The notes: a model not told the origin generated them from the sequence alone. 64,000 bases of DNA from Asanoa ishikariensis (GCF_900107455.1 NZ_FNQB01000004.1:816193-880192), one strand, 5' to 3'. Counted from the first letter of the stretch, positions 34,006 to 42,843 are shown. Numbers and translations: made by a program.

Positions 34006-36135
34006 TCAGGCCGGGATGAGCTCGCTGAGCCGGTGCAAGGTGAACGTCTCCGATCCGTCGGGCAGACCCTCCGGTGCCTCGATGCCGATGAAGGTGACCG
34101 GCTCGTCCGGCGGTTCGCCGTTCCACGTGCGGACCTCGGCCCGCGCGCGCCACCTGTCGACCAGATAGGACACGGTGAGGTACTGCCGCTCCAGCATCGC
34201 GCGTACCAGGGAAGCCGTTGAAACGGTGTTGTGCTCCACCCGGTTGAACGACGGCCAGCCCTGGAGGTAAAGGTGCAGCCACACGGCCTGCCAGTCGTGC
34301 TCGCGCCGCGTGAACACCATCGGCAGCGCGATCCGGCCCCGGCCGCGCAGGTGCGAGCGCGCCCGCACGGTCCGGGCCTCGAACGGGGCGCCGCGCTGGT
34401 CCTCGGTGCGGGTCTGGTAGCCGAACATCGACTCCGCGACCTCGTCGAACCCCTCTCCTGAATAGACGTTGACCTGGGGAACCACGTACCGCGCCGGGAT
34501 GGTGAGGGGCACGTCGATGAACTCGGTCGCGCCCTTCTTCGCGTCGGTGATGTCGCCGGAGTGCACCACGTCGCCGTGGTGGTAGTTCGTCCAGGACACC
34601 TGGCCGGCGCTGTCGAACTGGTCGTCGAGCAGCAGCACCGACAGGTCGTGGTCGGTGCGACGGCCGGTCTGGCGCCAGTAGGTGAAGAAGCGCAGCAGCT
34701 CACCGGACACCGGGGCTCGCGAGCCCCGCGGCAGCACCGCGAACCCGCCTTCGGCCGCCTTGCCGGACAGCGGCAGCGCGACGTCGAGCACCGCCGGGTC
34801 CACGACCAACGGTCGCGTCGGGTCCGGCAGCCGAGCGGCGATCTCGGCGTCGAGCCGCGACGCGAGCTCCGCCACCAGGTCGGCCGGGAGCGGTCGGCGC
34901 CCGTCCGGCCCCACCCACGCCCGCCGCGCGCGGCTCGCGTACACCCGGGCCGGCGCGGGCGTCAGCCGGTTGGCGACGTGTTCCCGCAGTGAGCAGAGCA
35001 CCCGGCCGGACGCCGACCCGAGCGCGCTCGTGACCGCTTCGACCACATCGGACTGTTCGGCCGGCGATGCCAGTCGCAGCAGCCGGTCCGCGGACCGCAG
35101 GAGCAGCCCCGGGGAGCCCGACAGCACCGTCGCGGCCGGGCCGATGGATCCGGCGCGGACGGCCGCCTCGGCGCGGCCCGCGAGGCTGCGCACCTTGCGC
35201 TCGCCGCGCGCGACCGTGAACACCTGCTGTGCGTGCGGCCACTGGTCGTACTCGTGCGGGTGCAGCCGTTCGCCCAGCCGCTTCCACCGCTCCGCGTACC
35301 GCGCGATGTCCCCAAGCTTGTTGGGGGTCGCCACCTCGTTCAGCGCGGCCAGCAGGACGCGCCGCTCGGGACGGCGAAAGGCACGAAAGCGCGTGGGCGC
35401 GGCGAGTGAGACGTCTCCGCCGGAGGCCTGGCAGGCGAGGCGCAGGACGTCGGTCGTCGAGTCCACGGCCACCAGCGGACGGCCGAGGACGAGCCGGATG
35501 CCGTTGAGCACGGCGCGGTTCTCCCGCACCGGGATCTCGGCCGGCTGGTCGCCGTCCGCGCAGGAGAGGGCGAGCTCGCTGAGGATAGCGAGGTCCGCCT
35601 CACCGTGTGGCGTCGCGCTGCCGGCCAGGGCCAGGTAGAGCCGCGTGGCTTCGACGTCGGCGCTGTCGCCGAGGTGCAGCACGGTGACCCGGTCGCCGGC
35701 CGTGCTGACCAGCGCGTCGTGCGCGGCCAGCAGCTCGGCGTGCGTGTGCCGGTAGACGCCGTACCCCGGCAGGTCGAGCAGGTTGACCGCCGCCAGGGCG
35801 GTCGCCTCGCCGGCGCCGGTGAGCACGGCCGCCCGCAGCCGATCGGCCCAGAACTCGACGGTGTCCGGCACGTCGTGCGGGAAGCCGATGAAATAGGCGT
35901 TGTGCTGGACGTGGTCGCCGACCAGCTCGCGCACCGCGGACACGACCGTGGCGGCGAGGTCCATCGCCGGCCCGGTGGCCAGGGCGCCGATGTGCTCAAG
36001 CAGAGCCCGCGAGGCCGAGAACCCGACGTCGAGCAGTGCCGCGTCGAGCTGGCGGGCCACGGGCGTGCCGTCGCCGGCCTCGCCACCGCTCGCCGGCACG
36101 CGCAAGGTCTTCGCGATGATGAGCTTCTCGAGCAC
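34006..36135 (-). CDS. Large protein with C-terminal TerD-like stress domain
   Basis: GTG 36135 (GGAGG, 5-nt spacing) gives 709 residues. The first 500 residues are helical and uncharacterised (VGDHVQHNAYFIGFPHDVPD, DTVEFWADRL, RRVLLAALNEVATPNKLGD). Residues about 530-680 match a TerD-like domain: LLRFFTYWRQTGRRTDHDL, SVLLLDDQF, DVVHSGDITDAKKGATEFID. TerD-family proteins bind calcium and act in stress and tellurite-resistance complexes. Its start lies 25 nt after a tRNA-like element in the same orientation, so the two could be transcribed together. Confidence 0.75.
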   Translation of the reverse strand: MLEKLIIAKTLRVPASGGEAGDGTPVARQLDAALLDVGFSASRALLEHIGALATGPAMDLAATVVSAVRELVGDHVQHNAYFIGFPHDVPDTVEFWADRLRAAVLTGAGEATALAAVNLLDLPGYGVYRHTHAELLAAHDALVSTAGDRVTVLHLGDSADVEATRLYLALAGSATPHGEADLAILSELALSCADGDQPAEIPVRENRAVLNGIRLVLGRPLVAVDSTTDVLRLACQASGGDVSLAAPTRFRAFRRPERRVLLAALNEVATPNKLGDIARYAERWKRLGERLHPHEYDQWPHAQQVFTVARGERKVRSLAGRAEAAVRAGSIGPAATVLSGSPGLLLRSADRLLRLASPAEQSDVVEAVTSALGSASGRVLCSLREHVANRLTPAPARVYASRARRAWVGPDGRRPLPADLVAELASRLDAEIAARLPDPTRPLVVDPAVLDVALPLSGKAAEGGFAVLPRGSRAPVSGELLRFFTYWRQTGRRTDHDLSVLLLDDQFDSAGQVSWTNYHHGDVVHSGDITDAKKGATEFIDVPLTIPARYVVPQVNVYSGEGFDEVAESMFGYQTRTEDQRGAPFEARTVRARSHLRGRGRIALPMVFTRREHDWQAVWLHLYLQGWPSFNRVEHNTVSTASLVRAMLERQYLTVSYLVDRWRARAEVRTWNGEPPDEPVTFIGIEAPEGLPDGSETFTLHRLSELIPA

Positions 36136-36160
36136 GCCGACCTCCGATTCGATGAATAAG

Positions 36161-36291
36161 GGGGCCGCCGGGGATTCGAACCCCGAACCCTTCGATCCCA
36201 GAGATGAAGGAAGCGCCTCCATGTGCCCGCACAGGGCGGGGAGCGGACGCGCTAATCAGCCGAATGCTCTGCCAGTTGAGCTAGCGACCCC
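36161..36291 (-). tRNA. tRNA-like element with a 57-nt insertion in the anticodon loop
   Basis: Read on the minus strand from 36291, the element has an acceptor strand GGGGTCGC, TA at positions 8-9, a D-arm GCTC-AACTGGCA-GAGC, anticodon-stem 5' side TTCGG and loop CTGATTA. After 57 extra nucleotides (36252-36196) it continues with stem 3' side TCGAA, variable region GGGTT, T-arm CGGGG-TTCGAAT-CCCCG and acceptor GCGGCCCC. TTCGG/TCGAA pair with one G-T wobble. The D-arm to variable-loop part closely resembles actinobacterial tRNA-Asn as I remember it. Without the insert the molecule is about 74 nt. The apparent anticodon is GAT, or uncertain because the insert interrupts the loop. The 3' end gives a C73-type discriminator that pairs with an extra 5' G, and no CCA is encoded. 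It may be an intron-containing tRNA, a pseudo-tRNA or a leader element of the next gene. Confidence 0.6.
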
Positions 36292-36371
36292 GACGACGAT
36301 CTTCACACGCTCCGACGCGGCAGGGCCATCGAGTTTCGGCGCCGCGGCGGGTGCGCTGATCGGAGGTACGC

Positions 36372-36662
36372 GTGCGGATCGCCGCGCTCGTGGAGCAACT
36401 CGCCAGTGGCGTGCAAGAAGACCGGGAAGCCGCCCGAGACCGGCTGATCGCGCACGGGAAAGCGGCTGTCGAGCCGGTGCTGCGTGCGCTCTGCGACGAG
36501 GCGATCGCGTCGAACCCGCAGCTTCTGAAGGAGGCGGCGGAGCCCTACCTGCCGGCGCTACTCAGGCTTCTCGGTTGCGGCGTTGGGTGGGGCCAACCGT
36601 CGCTCAAGAAGCGCGCGGGCGGCGTCGCGGGCGTTCTGCGCCGGCACATGCTTTCGCTGTGA
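36372..36662 (+). CDS. Small helical (HEAT-like) protein
   Basis: GTG 36372 with GGAGG upstream gives 96 residues made of amphipathic helices (IAALVEQLASGVQEDREAAR, IAHGKAAVEPVLRALCDEAI), like one or two HEAT repeats. The C-terminal 25 residues (QPSLKKRAGGVAGVLRRHM) look less conserved and may be read-through of a truncated end. Function unknown. Confidence 0.5.
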   Translation: MRIAALVEQLASGVQEDREAARDRLIAHGKAAVEPVLRALCDEAIASNPQLLKEAAEPYLPALLRLLGCGVGWGQPSLKKRAGGVAGVLRRHMLSL

Positions 36663-36736
36663 CGGGTGTCCGAATTCGTCCATCGTTCGCGGGAACAGGT
36701 CGGCGGCCGAGACCGCGTCCGTTCGGTTCAGGCGGG

Positions 36737-37564
36737 TCAGTAGCGGTCGAGGTTCTGGCTCGGCGCCATCACGATGCGGGGGTTGGCGTCCGGGTCGAGC
36801 CACTCCAGCACGCGCAGGAGGTTGGTCTGCGTCAGCGAGACGCAGCCGGCGGTGGCGCCGCTGCCCATGACGTGCAGGAAGATGCCGCTGCCGCGGGCCG
36901 GGGTGGCCACCTTCACGGGGATGTTGTAGTTGATGACCGCGAAGTAGTTGTACTGCGGGACTTCCTCCCACAACGCCTCGCTGAAACCGCCCGGGTCGTT
37001 GCCGTGTTCGAAGCTGTTGTACGCGGCCGAGTCGGGGTTCTCGTTCCACCAGTCGTCGGTCACCAGCTTGTGGTACTTGTACTTGACGCCGGGGTCCGCC
37101 CGCACACCGTACATTGTGGATCCGAAGCTGTAGACCCCCGTCGGCGTGGTGGCGACGCCTTCCTCGTGGTTCTCGCTGAATCCCTTGGAGCCGATCCGCG
37201 CGCTCATCTTGCCGAACTTCGCGCGCCACACGCCGTTCGTCTTCTCGAACGTCTCCATGGACGCGTAGCTCGTGCCGTACCCGCTGTTGTAGACGACGAC
37301 CACCTGTCGGGTGCTGGCCGGAAGGGTGCGCAGCCGGGACGCGAGGTTGCTCATGGTCTGGGGCGGCTTCTTGGTCGCCCGCACCGACGGCAACGGCGAA
37401 GGCACGCGGGACCGACCCAAACCCACCGAAGCCGGCGCGGTGGCGGCGACCGGAGCGTCCGGCACGGCGGTGCGGCCCGGGTCCGCGCAGGACGTCAGCC
37501 CGAGGGCAGCTATCAGCGCTACCGCGATTGCACCGAACGCAGACCGCCGGATTGTCGTCCGCAA
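36737..37564 (-). CDS. L,D-transpeptidase (YkuD family) lipoprotein
   Basis: The 275-residue protein has a lipobox (GLTSC, about residue 26) and a Pro-rich linker. The catalytic signature is HVMGSGATAGCVSL: His, then Cys in the SxGC-like context of L,D-transpeptidases. Other family motifs are TPTGVYSFG and FAVINYNIP. It would form 3-3 cross-links in peptidoglycan or attach proteins to it on the outer face of the membrane. It lies alone, convergent with the small helical gene. Confidence 0.85.
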   Translation of the reverse strand: MRTTIRRSAFGAIAVALIAALGLTSCADPGRTAVPDAPVAATAPASVGLGRSRVPSPLPSVRATKKPPQTMSNLASRLRTLPASTRQVVVVYNSGYGTSYASMETFEKTNGVWRAKFGKMSARIGSKGFSENHEEGVATTPTGVYSFGSTMYGVRADPGVKYKYHKLVTDDWWNENPDSAAYNSFEHGNDPGGFSEALWEEVPQYNYFAVINYNIPVKVATPARGSGIFLHVMGSGATAGCVSLTQTNLLRVLEWLDPDANPRIVMAPSQNLDRY

Positions 37565-37688
37565 GCTACTCCTCGAAGGGTCGTACGGGGCCCATCGCCG
37601 ATGGGGAGGAAGAACGTGAAGATTTTATGGCGGCGGTGTGCTCTGGTCGCTGTCGGGGGCCGCACCCGCCGCGGATCGAAGCCCTAGC

Positions 37689-38819
37689 ATGAGGTTCGTG
37701 GCCCCAGGTTTCGACAGTCTTCAGTCCCTCGTCGGCGTCCGAGGAGGCGGGGACAGGGTGGAGGTCGACTTCGGTGCCGGTCCGCGTCGACTGCCCCGTT
37801 CCATCGAGGTCCTGAACCTCACGGCTGCCGGTGGGCTGGTGCCGGCGGCGGGTCGGATCGACTGGACACAGCTGTCGGCGTTGCCCGCGTTGCGCACGGT
37901 CGAGTGGTCGGGCCCTGACCGCGGACTCGTCGACGCGCTCGCCACCCGCTCCGATATCGGGTTCCTGGAGTGGCACGACGCAGTCGGCGAGGTGGACCTC
38001 AGGAGCACAGGGCTCGACACGGTGCGGCTTTACGGCAGTGCGTTTGACAGCCTACGTCTGCCCGCGTCAATCCGGACACTGCTGCTTCGCAGGCCATCGG
38101 CATCGCTCCGCGTCGAGGCGGCGGACCTGGGGGAGTGGCTGGACCTGCGATTGTTCCCCTATGGCGGCGCCCTCTCGGTGCCAACGGGATTGACTCGGGT
38201 GCCGACGCTGTGGCTGTGGGTGGGCGCGGAGGTGTCGGCGCGGGCGCTGTCCGGTCTGACGAACCTGCGGGACCTGCGGCTCACCTTCGAATCGCCGCCC
38301 GGCGTGGTGTCGGACCTCGCCGATCTCGGCCGGCACCAGCGGCTGCACCACCTGCGCATGGATGACGCCTACGGTCTGGACCCGGCTGCGTTGCCGGAGC
38401 TGTCGTCGCTGCGTGGCCTGTCGACCCACGGGACCAGACACACGATTGCCCAAGCGCTCGAGGCGCGCTTCGAGGGCGAGCCGGTCGAGCTGAGCATCAC
38501 AGGCGCGAAGTCGGAGGCCTGGCTCGCCGACTACCTCGACAACCCGTTCCGGGACTGGGTGGAGGAGTCGGAGCCATTCGCCCGGGCCGCCTGTGAGGCG
38601 TACCTGGAGGCGGTGCGATCGATCGAGTCGGTCGCACCCGACGCCGAGCGGGTGCTCCGCGATTTCGTTGCCCGGCTCAACGCGATCGACGAGGAGCACG
38701 AGCTGATCGACACGTTCTATCGCGAGCAGGCAGGGGACGCGTTCGACGCGCTCGCCCAGCGCCTCGGGGTGCCCGGGCCGGTGGCCGGCGACTGGTTCGA
38801 CGAGACCCGCGAGTTCTGA
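37689..38819 (+). CDS. Leucine-rich-repeat-like protein
   Basis: ATG 37689 gives 376 residues. Residues about 20-290 contain irregular leucine-rich repeats (LPRSIEVLNLTAAGG, LPALRTVEWSG, LRLPASIRTLLLRRPS, LTNLRDLRLTFESPP), and the last 100 residues are a helical tail (EEHELIDTFYREQAGDAFDA). It has no signal peptide. LRR proteins of this sort in actinobacteria are often orphan immunity-like or binding proteins; no function can be assigned. Confidence 0.7.
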   Translation: MRFVAPGFDSLQSLVGVRGGGDRVEVDFGAGPRRLPRSIEVLNLTAAGGLVPAAGRIDWTQLSALPALRTVEWSGPDRGLVDALATRSDIGFLEWHDAVGEVDLRSTGLDTVRLYGSAFDSLRLPASIRTLLLRRPSASLRVEAADLGEWLDLRLFPYGGALSVPTGLTRVPTLWLWVGAEVSARALSGLTNLRDLRLTFESPPGVVSDLADLGRHQRLHHLRMDDAYGLDPAALPELSSLRGLSTHGTRHTIAQALEARFEGEPVELSITGAKSEAWLADYLDNPFRDWVEESEPFARAACEAYLEAVRSIESVAPDAERVLRDFVARLNAIDEEHELIDTFYREQAGDAFDALAQRLGVPGPVAGDWFDETREF

Positions 38820-38883
38820 TCGCCACAACAGTTCCACAACCGGCCACGCCTAGAAAGAGAGCCTCGACCTAGGAGGCGATGGG

Positions 38884-39375
38884 ATGGGCAAGGCTGTGGT
38901 GGCCGCGATCGCGGTGGGCATGGTGGCGTCGTTCGTGCAGGCCCAGCCCGGTCTGCCGGATACGCCGGTGTGTAACCGACACCTGTCGGTCGATGACGTC
39001 AGCGGCTACGAGGGCGACGCCCCGGCCCGGGTCTACACCGAGTTCGTGTTCCATGTGACGAGCAGCGGCTGCGGCGCGCCCATGGAGGTGCCGTTCGAGG
39101 TCAGCCCGATCGACAGCACCGACTTCTTCGACATGGTGCCGCGGTTCGGCTTCATCCGGTTCGGCGCGGGTGACCTCGAGCCGAAGGAGATCACCGTGCA
39201 GGTCAGGCCCGACAACGCGCCCGAGCACGACGAGATCTTCGCCGTCTGGATCAAGCCTCCGGCTGCCCCCGGTGCGGTGATCGACAAGTGCGTCGGCGGC
39301 GGAAAGATCCTCAACGACGACTTCGGTGTCGTGCTCTCGCCCAAGATCGGCTCCCGCCTGCACTGCTCAGAGTGA
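38884..39375 (+). CDS. Secreted Calx-beta-like protein
   Basis: The 163-residue protein has a signal peptide (VVAAIAVGMVASFVQAQPG) and one Calx-beta-like domain: FIRFGAGDLEPKEITVQVRP, DNAPEHDEIFAVWI, GKILNDDFG, the acidic residues that bind calcium in this fold. A GGAGG site lies 9 nt before ATG 38884. Its 3' end overlaps the convergent SARP gene by 9 nt. Function unknown; perhaps a surface adhesion or binding protein. Confidence 0.7.
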   Translation: MGKAVVAAIAVGMVASFVQAQPGLPDTPVCNRHLSVDDVSGYEGDAPARVYTEFVFHVTSSGCGAPMEVPFEVSPIDSTDFFDMVPRFGFIRFGAGDLEPKEITVQVRPDNAPEHDEIFAVWIKPPAAPGAVIDKCVGGGKILNDDFGVVLSPKIGSRLHCSE

Positions 39376-42108
39376 GAGGCGGTGCAACTGGGCGCGGGCG
39401 CGGTCGGCCGTGTGCTCGTCGGACAGGTCGTCGGCGATGGCCGCCGCCTCGTCCAGCGGCTTGCCGGCCTCGGCTTCCCGCCCGGCGTCGATCAGGGTCG
39501 CTCCGAGCTCGACCAGCGTGCGCGCCTCGTAGCGCCGGTTGCCCGCCGCCCGGCGCAGCGCCAGCGCGGCCGTGAACGCCTCCAGGGCCGCCTCCAGCGC
39601 GCCGGTCGCGCGGTGCGTCTCGCCGATGCCGTGCTGGATCGCGGCTTCGAGGCGCCGGTCGTCCGCGTCCCGCGCGAGCAGCAGGCCGCGGTGCAGGTGG
39701 TGCAGGCTCTCGTCCGGCTGCCCGACGCGGGCATAGAGGTGGCCCAGGTTGTTCAGGGCGAGGATCGCGCCGAGGGTGTGCGAGTTGGCGACGTGCACGG
39801 TGTGCGCCTCGTGGCAGGCGCCGATCGCCTCCTCGAACCGGCCTAGCTCGCCGAGGGCCGCCGCCAGGTTGTTGTACGCGTGCCCGATCCCGCGCAGGTC
39901 GCCGGCCGCCGCCATCAGGCGCAGCGCCTCGCGGAGGTGGTCGAGGGCGGCCTCGTACTGGCGGGCGGCGATGTGGGCCACCCCGAGCCCGCTGCGCATC
40001 AGCCCCTCGACGACCGGGTCGCCCGCCCGTTGCGCCGCCGCCAGTCCCAGCCGGTTGATCGCGACCCGGCTGTCGGAGTGGCCGCGTGACTCGAAGTAGC
40101 CGCTGAACAGGTAGCTGAGCTGCCATACCACGCGATCGTGACCGCGTCGCAGGGCGAATGCCGCCACGGGTACGAGGTTGTCGCGCTCACCGTCGAGGAA
40201 CGCCAGCACCTCGTCCGGGTCGGCGCCGAACGGCAGTTCGCGGGGTGGATGCAGCGGCGTGGCGACGACCCGGTCCCGGCCCCGGTCGAGCACGCGGTTG
40301 GCGGCCTCGGCGACGGCCAGGTACCAGTCGAGCAGTCGCCCGACCGCGGCTTCTGACTCGGAGTCGTCGGCCGCGCATTCGACGGCGTACCGCCGCATCA
40401 GGTCGTGGAAGCGGTAGCGACCGACCGCGACCTCGTTGAGCAGGTGCGCGGCGGCCAGCTCGTCGACGCCGCGCCGGCCGCGCCCGTGCGTGTCGTCGAC
40501 GATCGCGGCAGCCAGCCACGACGAGACCGTGCCACCCGGATGCAGCCCGACGAGGCGGAACATCCGCGCGGCCGGGTCGCTCAGCGCCTGGTAGGCACTC
40601 GCGAACACTGTCCGGACGCTGCGCGCGTCACCGTCGACGGACAGCGCGTCGAGCCCACCCTGGTCCAGCTCGGCCACGAGCTCGGCGATCGGTTGGCGCG
40701 GACGGCCGGCCAGGCGTGCGCCGGCGACCCGCAGGGCGATGGGGATCCGTCCGCACAACTCGACCAGCCGGTCCGTCGCGGCGGGCTCGGCGGCCACGCG
40801 TTCGCTCCCGAGGACCCGGCCGAGCAGCGCCCGGGCGTCGCCGGGTCCGAGCGCGTCCAGCTCCACGTGCAGGACGCTGTGGTACGCGGACGCGGCGGCG
40901 AGCCGGTGCCGGCTGGTGACCAGGATCCGGCTGTGCGGGGAGTTGGGCACCAGGGGCAGGACATGGTCGGCGGTGCCGGCGTTGTCGAGGACGATCAGCG
41001 CCTTGCGGTCGTGGATCAGCGCTCGGTAGTGGGCGACCCGCTGTTCGACCGAGACCGGGAGCCGGTCGGGTGGCACGCCGAGTCCGTCGAGCACCCGCGC
41101 GATCACCTCGCCGGGGGTCAGCGCCGTCTCCGGGTCGTGGCCGCGCAGGTCGACGAACACGATGCCGTCGGGGAAGTGCGCGGACACCTCGTGCGCCCAC
41201 TCCACGGCCAGCGCGGTCTTTCCGATGCCGGCGGATCCGCGCACCACCATGATTTGCGTTGTCCCTCCGGCCAGCCAGTGGCGAAGGGCGTCGAGCTCGA
41301 CGGTACGGCCGGCGAAATGCCCGACGCGCGGTGGCAGCCCGGCCGCGGTGGGGGTGTTCCTGCCCAGTTCGCCGCGCAGGATCGCGGCGTGCAGGTCGTT
41401 GACCCGGTGGCTGGGGTCGACGCCGAACTCCGCGGCGAGATGGTTGCTGAGCCGGCGGTAGCGGTCGAGGGCGTCGACATGGCGTCCACAGTGGAACAGT
41501 GCGCGCATGAGCAGCTCGACGAGGCGTTCGCGGGTCGGGTGGATGGTGGCGAGGCGTTCGAGCTCGGGTACGGCCTCGGGGTGCCGCCCCAGCCGCAGGT
41601 TGGCGTCCCAAAGGTCCTCGATCGCCGTGAGCCGGATCTCCGCCAGCCGCTCCGTCTCGGCCCGTCCCCAGCCGTCGGGCTCGCCGTCCGCCAACGCGTC
41701 GCCGCGCCACCAGGCCAGGCTTTCGGTGAGCAGCGCCGCGGCCTGCTCGGGCTCATCGGGAAGACAGGCGCGGGCGGCGCGTACGCCGTCTTCGAACCGA
41801 TGGGCGTCGACCTCGGCGCGGGGGAGTTCGAGCTGGTAGCCGGGCTCTTTGGTGAGCAGGACCCCGGGCAGGCCACAGGACTCGAGCGCCTGGCGTACGC
41901 GGGAGACGTGGCTGTGCAGGGTGCGTACCGCCGTCCGGGGCGGGTCCTCGCCCCAGAGCGCGTCGACCAACCGGGAGCGGGGGACGACCGTGCCGACGCC
42001 GAGTGCGAGGAGGGCGAGCAGGGTGCGTTGCCGGGCACCGACGAGTGCGGCCGGTCCGGCCGGGCCGTCGACGGTGACCGGGCCGAGCACGCGCACCCAG
42101 GGTGACAC
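39367..42108 (-). CDS. AfsR/SARP family transcriptional regulator
   Basis: GTG 42108 gives 913 residues, the normal AfsR length. Order of domains: OmpR-type winged helix (ARQRTLLALLALGVGTVVPR, LHSHVSRVRQAL), BTAD (ERLVELLMRALFHCGRHVDA), NB-ARC ATPase with Walker A GSAGIGKT (291-298) and FVDLRGHDPETA, LIVLDNAG, and a C-terminal TPR array (YEAALDHLREALRLMAAAGD, GHAYNNLAAALGELGR, LGHLYARVGQPDESLHHLHR). It is a STAND ATPase that activates secondary metabolism genes. No biosynthetic cluster is in the window, so it may be a global regulator. Confidence 0.95.
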   Translation of the reverse strand: MSPWVRVLGPVTVDGPAGPAALVGARQRTLLALLALGVGTVVPRSRLVDALWGEDPPRTAVRTLHSHVSRVRQALESCGLPGVLLTKEPGYQLELPRAEVDAHRFEDGVRAARACLPDEPEQAAALLTESLAWWRGDALADGEPDGWGRAETERLAEIRLTAIEDLWDANLRLGRHPEAVPELERLATIHPTRERLVELLMRALFHCGRHVDALDRYRRLSNHLAAEFGVDPSHRVNDLHAAILRGELGRNTPTAAGLPPRVGHFAGRTVELDALRHWLAGGTTQIMVVRGSAGIGKTALAVEWAHEVSAHFPDGIVFVDLRGHDPETALTPGEVIARVLDGLGVPPDRLPVSVEQRVAHYRALIHDRKALIVLDNAGTADHVLPLVPNSPHSRILVTSRHRLAAASAYHSVLHVELDALGPGDARALLGRVLGSERVAAEPAATDRLVELCGRIPIALRVAGARLAGRPRQPIAELVAELDQGGLDALSVDGDARSVRTVFASAYQALSDPAARMFRLVGLHPGGTVSSWLAAAIVDDTHGRGRRGVDELAAAHLLNEVAVGRYRFHDLMRRYAVECAADDSESEAAVGRLLDWYLAVAEAANRVLDRGRDRVVATPLHPPRELPFGADPDEVLAFLDGERDNLVPVAAFALRRGHDRVVWQLSYLFSGYFESRGHSDSRVAINRLGLAAAQRAGDPVVEGLMRSGLGVAHIAARQYEAALDHLREALRLMAAAGDLRGIGHAYNNLAAALGELGRFEEAIGACHEAHTVHVANSHTLGAILALNNLGHLYARVGQPDESLHHLHRGLLLARDADDRRLEAAIQHGIGETHRATGALEAALEAFTAALALRRAAGNRRYEARTLVELGATLIDAGREAEAGKPLDEAAAIADDLSDEHTADRARAQLHRLSL

Positions 42109-42187
42109 GCCAACACCCTCGCACGGGGGCGGTGCTGCCGGGCCGAACTGCATGCAAGTAGACAATCAATGTCGATGTAAAGGACAC

Positions 42188-42233
42188 TTGACACCGCCCG
42201 CGGCGCCCCTTAGCGTGTCAAGTAGACTTGACA
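42188..42233 (+). promoter_or_regulatory. Promoter and XRE-type operator
   Basis: TTGACA (42188-42193), a 17-bp spacer and TAGCGT (42211-42216) form a good sigma-A promoter. TGTCAAGT-AG-ACTTGACA (42216-42233) is a perfect 8-bp palindrome over the expected start site, and its half-site ACTTGACA recurs at 42186-42193 over the -35. This fits autorepression by the downstream XRE protein. Confidence 0.7.
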
Positions 42234-42253
42234 TCGCTTCGAAGGAGGCGCTC

Positions 42254-42652
42254 GTGTCCGCACTCACGGAGCTCAAGGCGACCGCTCGGCTCGCGCTCTG
42301 GACGCTCGCCTGGGTGGCCACCGTGGCCCTGGCCAAGTTCGGCCCCCGACACGTGTGGGATCCGCCGCAGCAGGCGGCGAGTTGGGCCGCGATCGCCGTC
42401 AACGTTGCCGTCGGAGTCGGCTGGATCGTCGCCTTCACGCGCTTTCTCCGCGCGCTCGACGAGCTGCAGCGAAAGATCATGCAGGATGCCCTGGCGGCCG
42501 CGTTGGGCGTGGGATGGGTCCTCTGGTTCGCCTACGTCGTGGCCGACCAGGCAGATCTGGCGACCGCCGACCTCAATGTCGCCGTCCTGCCCGTGGTCGT
42601 GGCGGTCGTCTTCGTGGTGGCGCTCGCCGTGGGCAAGATTCGATACCGATGA
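42254..42652 (+). CDS. Small four-helix membrane protein
   Basis: GTG 42254 with GAAGGAGG gives 132 residues with four hydrophobic helices and short loops (DELQRKIMQDALAAALGVG). It overlaps the XRE gene by 4 nt (ATGA), forming a two-gene operon of a membrane protein and a small repressor, an arrangement seen in many actinobacteria; function unknown. Confidence 0.75.
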   Translation: MSALTELKATARLALWTLAWVATVALAKFGPRHVWDPPQQAASWAAIAVNVAVGVGWIVAFTRFLRALDELQRKIMQDALAAALGVGWVLWFAYVVADQADLATADLNVAVLPVVVAVVFVVALAVGKIRYR

Positions 42653-42843
42653 AGAACCGCATCACCGACCTTCGCGCCGAACGCGGCTGGACGCAGTTGT
42701 CCCTCGCTCAACAGGCCGGTGTGTCCAGGCAGACGATCAACGCCATCGAGACCGGGAAGTTCGACCCCAGCCTTCCCCTCGCTTTCCGTCTCGCCAAACT
42801 CTTCGACACGCGGATCGAAGAGCTCTTCCTCGACGAACAGTGA
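42649..42843 (+). CDS. Short XRE-type helix-turn-helix regulator
   Basis: ATG 42649 overlaps the membrane gene stop. The 64-residue protein is a bare HTH_3 domain (LRAERGWTQLSLAQQAGVS, RQTINAIETGKFDPSLPLAF) with the YozG/Cro-like end (KLFDTRIEELFLDEQ). It is likely an autorepressor binding the palindrome at 42216-42233. Confidence 0.88.
   Translation: MKNRITDLRAERGWTQLSLAQQAGVSRQTINAIETGKFDPSLPLAFRLAKLFDTRIEELFLDEQ

Noticed and set aside
33986-34168. Small plus-strand ORF with a good GGAGG site
   Set aside because: It runs antisense into the TerD-like gene, has an uninformative Ser/Arg-rich product and no recognisable domain.
36196-36252. Group I intron in the tRNA-like element
   Set aside because: The insert is only 57 nt, far below the size of a self-splicing group I intron, and no catalytic-core elements are visible.
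36161-36291. tRNA-Sec
   Set aside because: The D-stem has 4 bp and the variable region is 5 nt. tRNA-Sec needs a long variable arm and a TCA anticodon; the extra length sits in the anticodon loop.
40405-42105. Long plus-strand ORF opposite the SARP gene
   Set aside because: Its composition mirrors the antisense of a GC-rich gene, with Arg/Gly/Gln-rich sequence and no motif; the SARP gene explains the region.
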